Of a stretch of 61,082 nt of DNA, positions 37,196 to 45,676 are shown piece by piece (the first letter of the stretch is position 1; the number at the start of each line of letters is the position of its first letter). The DNA lies in assembly GCA_025454755.1 (NCBI GenBank), contig JALONV010000005.1:1-61082 (forward strand). Direction: 5' to 3'. The position numbers and the translations under genes were made by a program. A model generated the notes under the pieces. The model was not told the origin of the DNA and searched no databases. It saw only the letters and a list, made by a program, of their open reading frames with translations. The DNA is from Bacteroidales bacterium (GTDB taxonomy: Bacteria > Bacteroidota > Bacteroidia > Bacteroidales > VadinHA17).

Positions 37196-39664
37196 TTATT
37201 TTATTAAATAATACTTCAGAGTTTGAATACCGTTTTGGTGATAGAGAACGATTAAATAAAGTCCTGAAGGATATCCGGAAATATCGATATTTGCCTCAAT
37301 TGAGCCATTTGTATAGTTTGATACTATCAATGTGCCGGTAGTATTGAAGATGCTGTATCTCAGTGGTTTATTGATGATGTTATCAAGCTTCCTGATCATG
37401 AATCTGCCATTTCCGGGATTCGGATAGATCGATGCAGGTGTTATTGTTATTTCATTAACACTATTAATCCGCGGACCAATATAGAGATCTTCGATGCCCC
37501 ATCCCCATCCATTGGCATAAGGATCGGAGAAGAGCCTGAACCGAACGATCATTGTATCTCCGGCAGATATGTGCGAAGAAACCTTCGGGAAAATTGTATG
37601 TTTAACAAGCATTGATTCATCTCCGGTGAAGGTCGAATTATTGCCGCTTATTGCACTGTTATAATCTGCTTCCCATTGATCCAGATATCTGCTGTCGTAA
37701 CCATCTGCCAGTGCAAACCAGTTCTTTCCAAAATCACGGGAGGCTTCCACAATTACATAATCATAAAACCAGGTTGATCCGAAAGTCGATCCCTCTTCTC
37801 CCGGTTCAACCAGCACCACTTCATAATAACTTATGATCATACCGCTTTCGTCGAACCTCACAGGAGTTCTAAGCATCGCAGTATATCCGATGCTGTCGCC
37901 AGTTTCTTCCGGACTTTCATAGGGGTGCCTGGTATGAAGCCCGAAGTCATTGAATCCGGCGGGCATTGTCACTTCAAAACCATTGGTCAGGAAGTCACCC
38001 GTTGCAAATTCAAAGTCGGTTGCATAGCTTGTCTCTACATTGTTTATCCTTTCGAAATTCACAGTGTAGAATCCGGTTGATGGAAAAATCTTCTGATTTG
38101 GTGAAGCAGCTTTGTCAATTGCTATGAACCTGTATGACAGGGAATCACCACCTGTAACCGGCATAGTTTTAGTGCTCAGAACTGACCGGTAACCATCTTC
38201 ACCTGCATGGGCTAGTCCTAAAGAATTCAAGGGACCTTCATTAAGCTTGTATTCAAGATAAACTGTGTCTATACCGATGTTATCTGTTGCTTCAACGTCG
38301 AAACTGACCGAATCTACGACTGAAAGGTAATACTCAGCAGGAGTATGGGTCAATACCGGCTTAACTGTATCAGTACCTATATAGACTGAATTCGGATATG
38401 CCGTATCGGATGGTGAAAGGTAAGATCTCAGGAAATAGTCCTCAGCAGAAATATAATAAGAGAGCCTGGTTTCATAGGATGGGATGGATATGGCAGCTGT
38501 AAAAAGATTGTTTGATCCCGGAGATGTCATATAAGAAGTCTGGCTGGTTTTGAAGTCATCAAAAGACCATGTAAGGGCGACTTTGCCATGATTATATGAA
38601 GTATCCGATTTTATTTCAGCATTTATGGCTACAGAGGAAATAGGTTCCTCTGTGTCTTTTGAGGGTTCATGTATTATCCGGGTATTTATCCATCCGATAT
38701 CACCAAGCATTGCCCTGGTAAGCTTGCCCGGATTATGAATAGCCTCTCCCCTTCCGATAAATGGTGTCATTAGTGCATCGGTATTGACATCGGTTGGTTT
38801 ATATGTTTCTTCATCGAGGTGGGCAATGCTTGAACCTGCTTCAAATGTCACTGGAGCGTATAGCCTTGACCTTCCGCCTGAAAGATATGCGTTCACCACC
38901 GGGCCCTTAAAATACAATATACCGCTTGTAAGCTGTGTCTTCAGGGCAGATGACGGGTTGGGAAACAGAATAGAATTGGTAAGTTTCTGCCCTGAATTAT
39001 TTTCAACAAAAACATCATAGATCAGGGGCAATGAAGAGACACCATAAGAACCCGTTGCAGACTCAACATAAAAACTGTCGAAAAAGCCGAGACCGTGTAT
39101 CATTTCATGAAGCGCTACTGTGACAAGGTCGTATTTGAGTGTAGGAGTTTTTCCATCAGTTCCCAGATACCAGTTCACCGAGCTGTTGATATGAAGTTCC
39201 ATATCGCCTTCCGCATCCTCATTGAGCTTCTGTCCTGCAATCTTTTCTGCAAGAGCAGCAGGATAGACAGCCAGTGGTTTCCAGGCGTCAATTCCCCGGC
39301 CAGGAGCATAACTTGTTGCTGATGAATTTGCCAGTACACCTGATGTTGAAATGTTTTCCCAGGTCGCCAGAATTGTAATATGAACATCATCAGGCAGCAG
39401 GGCTTCCAGGATTGAAGCCGCACGTTCAACTGAGGTTATGGCTGCTGCAGTAAAATTGGTATAATAGATATCTACTGAAGCTCCGCCTTTCTTTCCGATT
39501 TTCTCAAAGTATTCTTTTGGCGGAGGAATATAGACCCTGTTCACCTTATCACTTGCATAAGTGGTTCCGGTGAACAGGGGTTGTTTGATCATTCTCTGGC
39601 CATTTAGCCCGAGAAATGATGTTATTAAATAAAAAGCTGTTAATAAGATGATCTGTCTTCTCAT
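37196..39664 (-). CDS. Secreted metzincin-like metalloprotease with T9SS sorting domain
   Basis: An 822-aa secreted protein. A signal peptide (about 1-22) is followed by a protease domain with HEMIHGLGFFD (186-196), matching the metzincin zinc motif HExxHxxGxx(H/D) with Asp as third ligand. Beta-sandwich regions follow (about 390-560 and 580-730). The C-terminal SIYPNPGNGRFMI block and ISGYPSGLYLIVL are typical of the type IX secretion type A sorting domain, so the protein should be moved across the outer membrane by the Por system. The start ATG overlaps the ferritin stop (ATGA), suggesting coupled translation. Substrate unknown. Confidence 0.87.
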   Translation of the reverse strand: MRRQIILLTAFYLITSFLGLNGQRMIKQPLFTGTTYASDKVNRVYIPPPKEYFEKIGKKGGASVDIYYTNFTAAAITSVERAASILEALLPDDVHITILATWENISTSGVLANSSATSYAPGRGIDAWKPLAVYPAALAEKIAGQKLNEDAEGDMELHINSSVNWYLGTDGKTPTLKYDLVTVALHEMIHGLGFFDSFYVESATGSYGVSSLPLIYDVFVENNSGQKLTNSILFPNPSSALKTQLTSGILYFKGPVVNAYLSGGRSRLYAPVTFEAGSSIAHLDEETYKPTDVNTDALMTPFIGRGEAIHNPGKLTRAMLGDIGWINTRIIHEPSKDTEEPISSVAINAEIKSDTSYNHGKVALTWSFDDFKTSQTSYMTSPGSNNLFTAAISIPSYETRLSYYISAEDYFLRSYLSPSDTAYPNSVYIGTDTVKPVLTHTPAEYYLSVVDSVSFDVEATDNIGIDTVYLEYKLNEGPLNSLGLAHAGEDGYRSVLSTKTMPVTGGDSLSYRFIAIDKAASPNQKIFPSTGFYTVNFERINNVETSYATDFEFATGDFLTNGFEVTMPAGFNDFGLHTRHPYESPEETGDSIGYTAMLRTPVRFDESGMIISYYEVVLVEPGEEGSTFGSTWFYDYVIVEASRDFGKNWFALADGYDSRYLDQWEADYNSAISGNNSTFTGDESMLVKHTIFPKVSSHISAGDTMIVRFRLFSDPYANGWGWGIEDLYIGPRINSVNEITITPASIYPNPGNGRFMIRKLDNIINKPLRYSIFNTTGTLIVSNYTNGSIEANIDISGYPSGLYLIVLYHQNGIQTLKYYLIK

Positions 39665-40173
39665 TGAGCACTCTGGGCATTGCCCGCCGGTGTTCTCAGA
39701 CTCATGATATCCCTGTCGAACTGGTACAGGTTGCTCTTGCCTCCAAGCTTCAGTTTATCTATTATAGCCTGTGCAGATGCTTCTTCTTCAACCTGTTCCA
39801 AAACAAACCACTGCAGGAAATTGTGTGTATTGAAATCTTTTTCAGCGAGAGTAAGGGCCACTATCTCATTGATACTTGCAGTAACAAAATTCTCATGTTT
39901 CAGAACTTCCTTAAACATCTCCTCAACGTTCCTGAACTCGACCGGAGGTTTTTTAAATGCCGGAATTATTGCCTTGCCTCCTCTTTCGTTAATATATTTG
40001 ACGAATTTGAGCATATGAAGTTTTTCTTCCTCTGCCTGGGTATAAAGCCATGCTGCAACACCGGCCAAACCATTGGTTTCAGCCCATGATGCCATAGCGA
40101 GATAAAGGTTGGAGGAATAACCTTCGCGTTCTACCTGCCTGTTGCAGATATCTTCAATTTTCTTTTTTAACAT
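39661..40173 (-). CDS. ftnA: Bacterial ferritin
   Basis: An iron-storage ferritin of 170 aa from ATG 40173: MLKKKIEDICNRQVEREGYSS. Ferroxidase-centre residues align with canonical positions: Glu17, Glu50 and His53 (EEEKLH), plus the C-helix KHENFVTASINEIVALT and the D-helix FLQWFVLEQVEEEA. A frame open to 40230 would add 19 residues unlike any ferritin and overlap the response-regulator gene, so the later ATG is preferred. It sits between a response regulator and the metalloprotease gene, and its stop overlaps the protease start. Confidence 0.94.
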   Translation of the reverse strand: MLKKKIEDICNRQVEREGYSSNLYLAMASWAETNGLAGVAAWLYTQAEEEKLHMLKFVKYINERGGKAIIPAFKKPPVEFRNVEEMFKEVLKHENFVTASINEIVALTLAEKDFNTHNFLQWFVLEQVEEEASAQAIIDKLKLGGKSNLYQFDRDIMSLRTPAGNAQSAQ

Positions 40174-40216
40174 ATCTTTTGTTTTTAGTGGTTTCTTCAG
40201 CTTAAACAGATTTCCT

Positions 40217-40594
40217 TTACTGTTGTTCAATATTCAGCAGTTCCTCGATCTTCAGGACCATGTCGTTGACTGAGAAAGGCTTTGAATATATTGCATCGGC
40301 GCCCAGCGCTTTAGCCAGGTTCAGATAACTTCCCGGACCTGCTTTTCCTCCACCCGAAATTGCTATTATCTTTATTGATGGTTTGATCTCCTTCAGCTTC
40401 ATGATCACCTTAAGCCCATCCTCTTCAGGCATGATAAGATCTGTTACCACAAGGTCGGTAACACCTGGTTTGAAATGAGTTATAGCATCTTTACCATTTC
40501 CAGCCTCAAGTATGGTATATCTTCTTCTGCTGAAAGAGACTTTGAGCATCTCTCTCAGTTCTTCATCATCTTCAATAATAAGTATTCCTGGCAT
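40217..40594 (-). CDS. CheY-like single-domain response regulator
   Basis: A 125-aa receiver domain without an output domain: the acidic pair in LIIEDDEEL (Asp9/Asp10 region), phospho-acceptor Asp52 in LVVTDLIMPEEDG, the Ser in IAISGGGKAG and Lys in YSKPFSVND. It lies 34 nt downstream of the hybrid-like histidine kinase, which is probably its phosphodonor because that kinase's own receiver-like domain lacks the acceptor aspartate. Its target is unknown. Confidence 0.92.
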   Translation of the reverse strand: MPGILIIEDDEELREMLKVSFSRRRYTILEAGNGKDAITHFKPGVTDLVVTDLIMPEEDGLKVIMKLKEIKPSIKIIAISGGGKAGPGSYLNLAKALGADAIYSKPFSVNDMVLKIEELLNIEQQ

Positions 40595-40628
40595 TGACAG
40601 TAGTATTCAAGTTATAATTCTTTCCCGG

Positions 40629-42227
40629 TTACTTAATAGACAACTGAATTGCATTCTTTATTTCTTTTAGAGACACCGGTTTAATGAGATGTTGACATAC
40701 AAGGCCCGAATTTACAAATTTTTCTTCAGGGAATTCAATATCCGGATCCTCAATAAGAATGCATTGTGTTTCTGAGGTACGGTTATGCAGGGCACCCAGA
40801 AGGTCCTCACACCGAATATTCTCAGCATCGGTCATATATATTATCAGGTCAGGTTCGAATTTCTTTTCTGACATAACCGCAACAAAATCTTTTTTGTTGG
40901 AAGGTTTTATGAGATCGTATCCTGCACTTTCAAGAGCAAGTGATAAGATATTCGATTCATGCCTGTTACCCATGATAAAGAGTATCCTTTTTCTTATCCC
41001 GGAAACTAAAAAGTTATTTGTACTCCCGGCAGAAACAGGCAGATAAACATAGAATACAGAACCTTTTCCCTTCTCGCTCGACACAAGCACTTCTCCCCCC
41101 ATCTCCGTGACTATTCCGTGAACAACAGATAGACCCATACCTGAACCTTTTCCCACTTCCCGTGTGGTGAAGAAAGGTTCAAATATCCTTCTGATCAATG
41201 ACGGGTCCATTCCTTTCCCGGTATCCCGGAATGTTATCAGAACATAATCGTCGGCAACGATCTTTTTGTTGAGTTCGTCCCTTACCTTTTTCCCGCTTAC
41301 CAATTCCATGCTGACGGAAATAATACCCTTCCGTTCCTCAAGCGATTCTATCGCATTTGTCAGCAGATTAAGGAAGATCCTGAACAGCTGAGTGGGATCA
41401 GCAAAGACCGGAGCATTTTTCTTCCTGATATTGCTCTTAACAGTTACATTTTCAGGCGCTGCCGATTTAATAAAGCCGATAGTTTCCTTCAGCACATCAT
41501 AAACGTTCACTATCACTTTTTCCTGTTCCACCTGCCTGCTGAAGGCAAGCATCTGGTTTATAAGAGACCTGGCTTTAGATACGGCCATCTGAATCTTTGC
41601 CACATTCTGGTATGAAGGAGATGCTTGTGGAAGATCTTCCTGCAGGAGCTCTGAATAACCTGATATAGTTGCAAGTATATTATTAAAATCGTGTGCTATT
41701 CCACCTGCCAGAGCACCAATGGTTTCAAGCTTCTGTGCCTGCAGCAGCCGATCCTCCAGCATTTGTTCAATCCGCTTAAACTCTTCTTCCTTCTCAACGG
41801 CAATTTTCTCTGACAATTTCAGGTCGGTAATATCGAATGTTTCAGCAAGCAGGTGGGTTATTTCACCGGATTCAACTGGGAAAGGCCGAAAAACAACTTC
41901 AAAAAACCTTTGTCCGGTCTGTGGTATTGTAAAGGAAGCTTCGTATTTAACTGTAGCTCCGGAAAAACACCTGTCAATATTCTGTTTTATGTTCTTACTG
42001 AATGTCTCCTGTCCCCAGACATCAGCAAGTGTTTTGCCCACAATAGCATCAGCAACTTCCTTGTGTGCATTGCAGAAAGGGGCATTCACCTTTTCATAAA
42101 CATAATCCCTGTTAATGATGCTGATCATCGACCTGCAGTTGTCGAGAATGTGATCAGAGAAGTATTTTTCCCTGGAAAGGAAACTGGTGAAGTCATCATT
42201 CTCGGGTATATTCTTGCCCAGGTTCAT
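40629..42227 (-). CDS. PAS histidine kinase with degenerate receiver domain
   Basis: A 532-aa soluble sensor kinase. A PAS domain (about 25-135, ISIINRDYVYEKVNAPFCNAH) is followed by a short coiled coil (135-170), a dimerisation/phosphoacceptor domain with His179 in GGIAHDFNNILATISGY, an ATPase domain (NLLTNAIES, DTGKGMD, GSGMGLSVVHG) and a C-terminal receiver-like fold (about 410-532). In the last, the usual acidic pair reads FIMGN and the acceptor position reads LIIYMTD, so phosphorylation there is unlikely. There are no membrane helices; the signal is cytoplasmic. It lies 25 nt after dnaX. Confidence 0.9.
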   Translation of the reverse strand: MNLGKNIPENDDFTSFLSREKYFSDHILDNCRSMISIINRDYVYEKVNAPFCNAHKEVADAIVGKTLADVWGQETFSKNIKQNIDRCFSGATVKYEASFTIPQTGQRFFEVVFRPFPVESGEITHLLAETFDITDLKLSEKIAVEKEEEFKRIEQMLEDRLLQAQKLETIGALAGGIAHDFNNILATISGYSELLQEDLPQASPSYQNVAKIQMAVSKARSLINQMLAFSRQVEQEKVIVNVYDVLKETIGFIKSAAPENVTVKSNIRKKNAPVFADPTQLFRIFLNLLTNAIESLEERKGIISVSMELVSGKKVRDELNKKIVADDYVLITFRDTGKGMDPSLIRRIFEPFFTTREVGKGSGMGLSVVHGIVTEMGGEVLVSSEKGKGSVFYVYLPVSAGSTNNFLVSGIRKRILFIMGNRHESNILSLALESAGYDLIKPSNKKDFVAVMSEKKFEPDLIIYMTDAENIRCEDLLGALHNRTSETQCILIEDPDIEFPEEKFVNSGLVCQHLIKPVSLKEIKNAIQLSIK

Positions 42228-42252
42228 TTTCTCAGTTTTTTGAATTTATTTC

Positions 42253-44004
42253 TCATGTCATATCCAGATTGAAGGTCTTTTTAAAATCCTTCAGTGCGGG
42301 ATATTTATTCTGCAAATAATTGTATTTCTGCTCATCTGTATAAAGAAGTTCGTCCGATTCCGAGAGATCCACAGCAGTTTCTATGTCAAGCTCAGAAACT
42401 ATGAATTTCTTTTCGAGGAAGCTTAAGAGCCGGGGTTTGTAATTCTGAATGAAAAGGTCTTTCTGAGCTGCATTGTTCAGATGTATCCTGACAGTATGCT
42501 CATCTTCCATTTCAGGCAGTATCGATTTGAACATACTGATGATCCTGGGACCATCGCCTTTGAGGTTTTCAATAAATTCCAGCCATGCCGCGGCTAATGC
42601 TTCACCTGTAAATTCCTCCTTTCTTTCAGCGGATGATAAAGCTTTGCTGTCTGGTTCCCGGACAATTGCAGATGGCGGAGGTTCACTGTTTTTATTTTCG
42701 GATATAACCTCCCTGATTGAAAATGCTTTTGAAGGTTTTTCGACTACCGGCATATGACTTGCAGGCACCTTATCCTGGCGAGGATACTCTTTCTTCTTAG
42801 GCTCATCTCCCTGCCGTATTATTTCTGATTTTGAGGGAGTTTGTATCTCCTTTTCGGGACTGGTCAGCTGTTTGCCCTCAGTCTTTTTTTTTTCACTCCC
42901 TTCTCCGGATTCAGCCATTATGCGGCAAATCCTGATCAGCCAGAGCTCTGCATGAAGCCTGGGATTCTTGCTGCTTTTGTAGCTGATGTCGCAGCTGCTT
43001 CCGGCTTCAAGAGCTTGATACAGAAAGTCCACCGGACATTTTACCGATTGGTCAAGGTATTTCTGGCGGACCGAGGATGTTGCTTCCAGGAGTTTTAGTG
43101 TAGCTTCATCCTTGCTGATAAGAAGATCGCGAAGATGGCTGTTCATGCCGGCCACGAAATTATGACCGTCGAATCCTTTTTCAAGAATCTCATTGAAATT
43201 CAGAAGCACAGAAGACACATCACCTTTTAAAGCTCCGTCAACGCACCTGAAATAGTATTCATAATCAAGCACGTTGAGATTTTCAATTACATCCTTGTAT
43301 TTAATATTCTTTCCACAAAGGCTGACAATCTGGTCGAAGATGGAGAGGGCATCCCTCATGGCGCCATCAGCTTTCTGTGCGATAATATGAAGCGCCTCTT
43401 CTTCAGCTGTAACAGATTCATTCTTTGCAACATACAAAAGACGCGAGACGATATCCTCAATTCTAATCCTGTTAAAATCAAATATCTGACAGCGTGAAAG
43501 TATGGTAGGAATGATCTTATGCTTTTCGGTGGTTGCAAGAATGAAGATAGCATGCGAAGGCGGCTCTTCAAGTGTTTTCAGGAATGCATTGAAAGCCGAT
43601 GAGGAAAGCATGTGCACTTCATCTATTATATAAATGCTGTATTTCCCTATCTGCGGAGGTATCCTCACCTGGTCGTTCAGGCTTCGTATATCTTCAACCT
43701 TGTTGTTTGAAGCAGCATCAAGCTCATGTATGTTAAATGATCTCAGCGTATTGAAGGAAAGACACGATTCACATTTATCACAGGGATCGACTTTATCACT
43801 GAGGTTTATGCAGTTGATTGTCTTTGCAAAGATCCTGGCACATGTTGTTTTCCCTACACCTCTTGGTCCGCAGAACAGATATGCCTGGGCAAGATGATTG
43901 CTTTTAATTGCATTTTTCAGCGTATTTGTGATCGTATCCTGGCCAACAACCATATCGAATGTGGCAGGGCGGTATTTTCGTGCTGAAACGATGAAGTTCT
44001 CCAT
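42253..44004 (-). CDS. dnaX: DNA polymerase III subunit gamma/tau
   Basis: The clamp-loader ATPase subunit of the replisome. Walker A is CGPRGVGKTTC (45-55), a zinc site has CDKCESC (75-81), Walker B/DEVH-like is IIDEVHMLS (127-135), and the sensor region is LATTEKHKIIPTILSRCQIFDF. A low-complexity linker (about 365-470) leads to a C-terminal tau-like domain. The 583-aa length is usual for Bacteroidota. It is the first gene of a minus-strand run that continues with the histidine kinase. Confidence 0.96.
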   Translation of the reverse strand: MENFIVSARKYRPATFDMVVGQDTITNTLKNAIKSNHLAQAYLFCGPRGVGKTTCARIFAKTINCINLSDKVDPCDKCESCLSFNTLRSFNIHELDAASNNKVEDIRSLNDQVRIPPQIGKYSIYIIDEVHMLSSSAFNAFLKTLEEPPSHAIFILATTEKHKIIPTILSRCQIFDFNRIRIEDIVSRLLYVAKNESVTAEEEALHIIAQKADGAMRDALSIFDQIVSLCGKNIKYKDVIENLNVLDYEYYFRCVDGALKGDVSSVLLNFNEILEKGFDGHNFVAGMNSHLRDLLISKDEATLKLLEATSSVRQKYLDQSVKCPVDFLYQALEAGSSCDISYKSSKNPRLHAELWLIRICRIMAESGEGSEKKKTEGKQLTSPEKEIQTPSKSEIIRQGDEPKKKEYPRQDKVPASHMPVVEKPSKAFSIREVISENKNSEPPPSAIVREPDSKALSSAERKEEFTGEALAAAWLEFIENLKGDGPRIISMFKSILPEMEDEHTVRIHLNNAAQKDLFIQNYKPRLLSFLEKKFIVSELDIETAVDLSESDELLYTDEQKYNYLQNKYPALKDFKKTFNLDMT

Positions 44005-44039
44005 AAATAAACGACCTCAGTATTTCTTAATTTGAAATA

Positions 44040-44047
44040 CAAATATA
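44040..44047 (-). promoter_or_regulatory. dnaX promoter -7 element
   Basis: TATATTTG on the minus strand matches TANNTTTG and ends 35 nt before the dnaX ATG. Confidence 0.55.
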
Positions 44048-44148
44048 GATAAAAAGCAATCTCTGAAGGTCACTGTTGAAAATTTCGACGCGTTTATGAA
44101 GCAAATGATAATAAGACTGCGTTGGTGATAATTTTCAGCTGATTATTT

Positions 44149-44178
44149 TTTGAATAAAGGAAAATAGTTGTACTTTTG
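44149..44178 (+). promoter_or_regulatory. Promoter of the rpsF-rpsR-rplI operon
   Basis: TTTG (44149-44152) and TACTTTTG (44171-44178) are separated by 18 nt, close to the Bacteroidota consensus. The predicted leader before the rpsF ATG is only about 30 nt, too short for the S6:S18-binding leader motif known from other phyla. Confidence 0.75.
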
Positions 44179-44215
44179 CGAGCCAAAATCATTTAAATTA
44201 AATTAAAGAAAAATT

Positions 44216-44569
44216 ATGTTGAATCAGTACGAAACCGTTTTCATTGCAACTCCCGTTTTATCTGAGAACCAGATGAAGGAAGCGGTACAAAAATTCAAGA
44301 AGGTCATCACCGATCACAAAGGTGATATCGTTCATGAAGAGAACTGGGGCCTGAAAAAACTGGCTTACCCTATTCAAAAGAAGTCAACAGGCTTCTATTA
44401 TCTGATCGAATTCAAAGGCCCAGGTAGCCTTGTTGAAAAGCTCGAAGTCCAGTATCGCCGCGATGAGAGGATCATCAGGTTCCTGACTTTCAAGATGGAG
44501 AAATTTGCCGTCGAATATGCAGAGAAAAAGAGAAAACAAAAAGAATCAGGTAAAGCAAAGGAGGAATAA
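44216..44569 (+). CDS. rpsF: 30S ribosomal protein bS6
   Basis: Binds 16S rRNA as a heterodimer with bS18 on the small-subunit platform. A 117-aa protein beginning [24 protein letters not shown], with [31 protein letters not shown] and [22 protein letters not shown]; the lysine-rich tail is typical. First gene of the operon. Its start has no Shine-Dalgarno sequence, unlike the next two genes. In Bacteroidota bS6, bS18 and bS21 form the pocket that holds the 16S rRNA 3' tail. Confidence 0.97.
   Translation: MLNQYETVFIATPVLSENQMKEAVQKFKKVITDHKGDIVHEENWGLKKLAYPIQKKSTGFYYLIEFKGPGSLVEKLEVQYRRDERIIRFLTFKMEKFAVEYAEKKRKQKESGKAKEE
44557..44564 (+). promoter_or_regulatory. Strong Shine-Dalgarno sequence of rpsR
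   Basis: AAAGGAGG lies inside the 3' end of rpsF and ends 8 nt before the rpsR ATG, ideal spacing. Such motifs are otherwise nearly absent before starts in this window. Confidence 0.85.
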
Positions 44570-44572
44570 GAC

Positions 44573-44842
44573 ATGGCACAGAATGAATCTGAAATCAGAT
44601 ATTTGACTCCCCCGACAGTTGAGGTCAAGAAAAAGAAATACTGCCGGTTCAAGAAGAATAAGATCCGCTATATCGATTACAAGGATCCGGAATTTTTGAA
44701 AAAGTTCCTGAATGACCAGGGAAAAATACTTCCCCGGAGAATAACCGGAACATCCCTAAAATACCAGAGGAAAGTGGCAAAATCTGTTAAAAGAGCCCGT
44801 CATATTGCCCTTCTTCCTTACGTTACTGACCTATTAAAATAA
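44573..44842 (+). CDS. rpsR: 30S ribosomal protein bS18
   Basis: Small-subunit platform protein and partner of bS6. An 89-aa protein with [46 protein letters not shown] and [13 protein letters not shown], matching the bS18 core. It begins 3 nt after rpsF stops and is preceded by a full AAAGGAGG at 8-nt spacing. Because bS18 helps sequester the anti-Shine-Dalgarno sequence in Bacteroidota, this may be a feedback site: ribosomes with a free 16S tail would translate rpsR preferentially (inference). Confidence 0.97.
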   Translation: MAQNESEIRYLTPPTVEVKKKKYCRFKKNKIRYIDYKDPEFLKKFLNDQGKILPRRITGTSLKYQRKVAKSVKRARHIALLPYVTDLLK

Positions 44843-44847
44843 GGAGG
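44841..44847 (+). promoter_or_regulatory. Strong Shine-Dalgarno sequence of rplI
   Basis: AAGGAGG overlaps the rpsR stop codon and ends 7 nt before the rplI ATG. Together with the rpsR site it is one of only two such motifs I saw at proper spacing in this window. Confidence 0.85.
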
Positions 44848-44854
44848 ATCTATC

Positions 44855-45301
44855 ATGGAAATTATATTATTGCAGGATGTCCAAAAACTTGGACAGAAGG
44901 ATGATCTGGTACACGTAAAGGACGGTTATGGCAGGAATTATCTTATACCAAGAGGATATGCCATGGCTGCAACTCCATCGGCAAAGAAGACACATGCCGA
45001 GAATCTGAAGCAGAGAGCGCACAAGGAAGAAAAGATCAAAACTGTAGCTCAGGAACTTGCATCAAAAATGGCCGGCCTTTCAATCACTGTCGGCGCAAAA
45101 ACAAGCTCGTCAGGAAAGATATTCGGTTCAGTCAATACAATACAGATTGCTGAAGCCCTGAAGGAAAAAGGATTTGATATTGACCGCAAAAGCATCTCGC
45201 TTCCCGTAGATCAGATCAAGGAGATCGGAAAATACAAAGCTCTTGTCAGGTTGCACAGGGAAGTGAAAGTTGAAGTGGATTTTGAGATTGTTGCAGAATA
45301 A
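44855..45301 (+). CDS. rplI: 50S ribosomal protein bL9
   Basis: A large-subunit protein reaching toward the L1 stalk and helping to maintain reading frame. The 148-aa protein has the N-terminal signature MEIILLQDVQKLGQKDDLVHVKDGYGRNYLIPRGYA, a long central helix and a C-terminal domain ending in VKVEVDFEIVAE. It is the third gene of the rpsF-rpsR-rplI operon and is followed by a terminator. Confidence 0.97.
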   Translation: MEIILLQDVQKLGQKDDLVHVKDGYGRNYLIPRGYAMAATPSAKKTHAENLKQRAHKEEKIKTVAQELASKMAGLSITVGAKTSSSGKIFGSVNTIQIAEALKEKGFDIDRKSISLPVDQIKEIGKYKALVRLHREVKVEVDFEIVAE

Positions 45302-45323
45302 TTTATTCTGATATAGTATAAAG

Positions 45324-45352
45324 AGACTGGATCTGATGATTCAGTCTTTTTT
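45324..45352 (+). terminator. Terminator of the rpsF-rpsR-rplI operon
   Basis: A 10-bp stem (45324-45333 with 45338-45347, one G-T wobble) has a 4-nt loop and leads into a run of T, 22 nt after the rplI stop codon. Confidence 0.85.
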
Positions 45353-45421
45353 ATTTAAGACTCCCCTGCCCCCCTGACTAATCTTAATACACATCTTTTC
45401 TAGTAGTCCTCTAAGAAGAGG

Positions 45422-45609
45422 GAGATTCCTCTCTTCTCCTCCTGCGTCGGCTTCGCTCGGAATGACAGGAGGATTGTTGTTAAAATAGGAAAGAGGCGGC
45501 GCGTTTTGCAGTTATCTTTCTCTTTAATTGAATATTGTGCAAAACGCGCCGCCTCTTTCCTAAAATCCCCTTAAGTAACCTGTCATTCCGAACGAAGTGA
45601 GGAATCTCC
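45422..45609. repeat. Nested inverted repeat (REPIN- or MITE-like element)
   Basis: The core is a perfect 25-bp inverted repeat (45486-45510 with 45538-45562; GC-rich GAGGCGGCGCGTTTTGCA) around a 27-nt AT-rich loop. It is flanked by two inverted copies of a REP-like sequence ending in CGGAATGACAGG: 45422-45469 (plus) and 45579-45609 (minus, CCTGTCATTCCGAACGAAG followed by TGAGGAATCTCC). The outer copies resemble the ends of the 63-bp repeats at 60851-61082. No ORF is present. It looks like a non-autonomous mobile or REP-pair element. Confidence 0.8.
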
Positions 45610-45650
45610 TGATTATTAACACTATATTAATATTTATGTATAAAGAGTAG

Positions 45651-45676
45651 CCACCTTTAAAGGTGTTGGGGGGTTA
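45651..45676 (-). repeat. REP-like ACCCCCCA...CCTTTAAAGG element
   Basis: On the minus strand this reads ACCCCCCAACACCTTTAAAG, running directly from the TAA of the ridA remnant. It has the same plan as the two C-rich/G-rich palindromes at 59241-59339: a C-run, AGC or AAC, then a short palindrome centred on TAAA. Confidence 0.6.

Noticed and set aside
40174-40230. 19-residue N-terminal extension of ferritin
   Set aside because: It overlaps the response-regulator gene and is unlike other ferritins, which begin at the MLKKKIED position.
44179-44215. S6:S18-binding RNA leader before rpsF
   Set aside because: The predicted leader is only about 30 nt and AT-rich, without the required structure.
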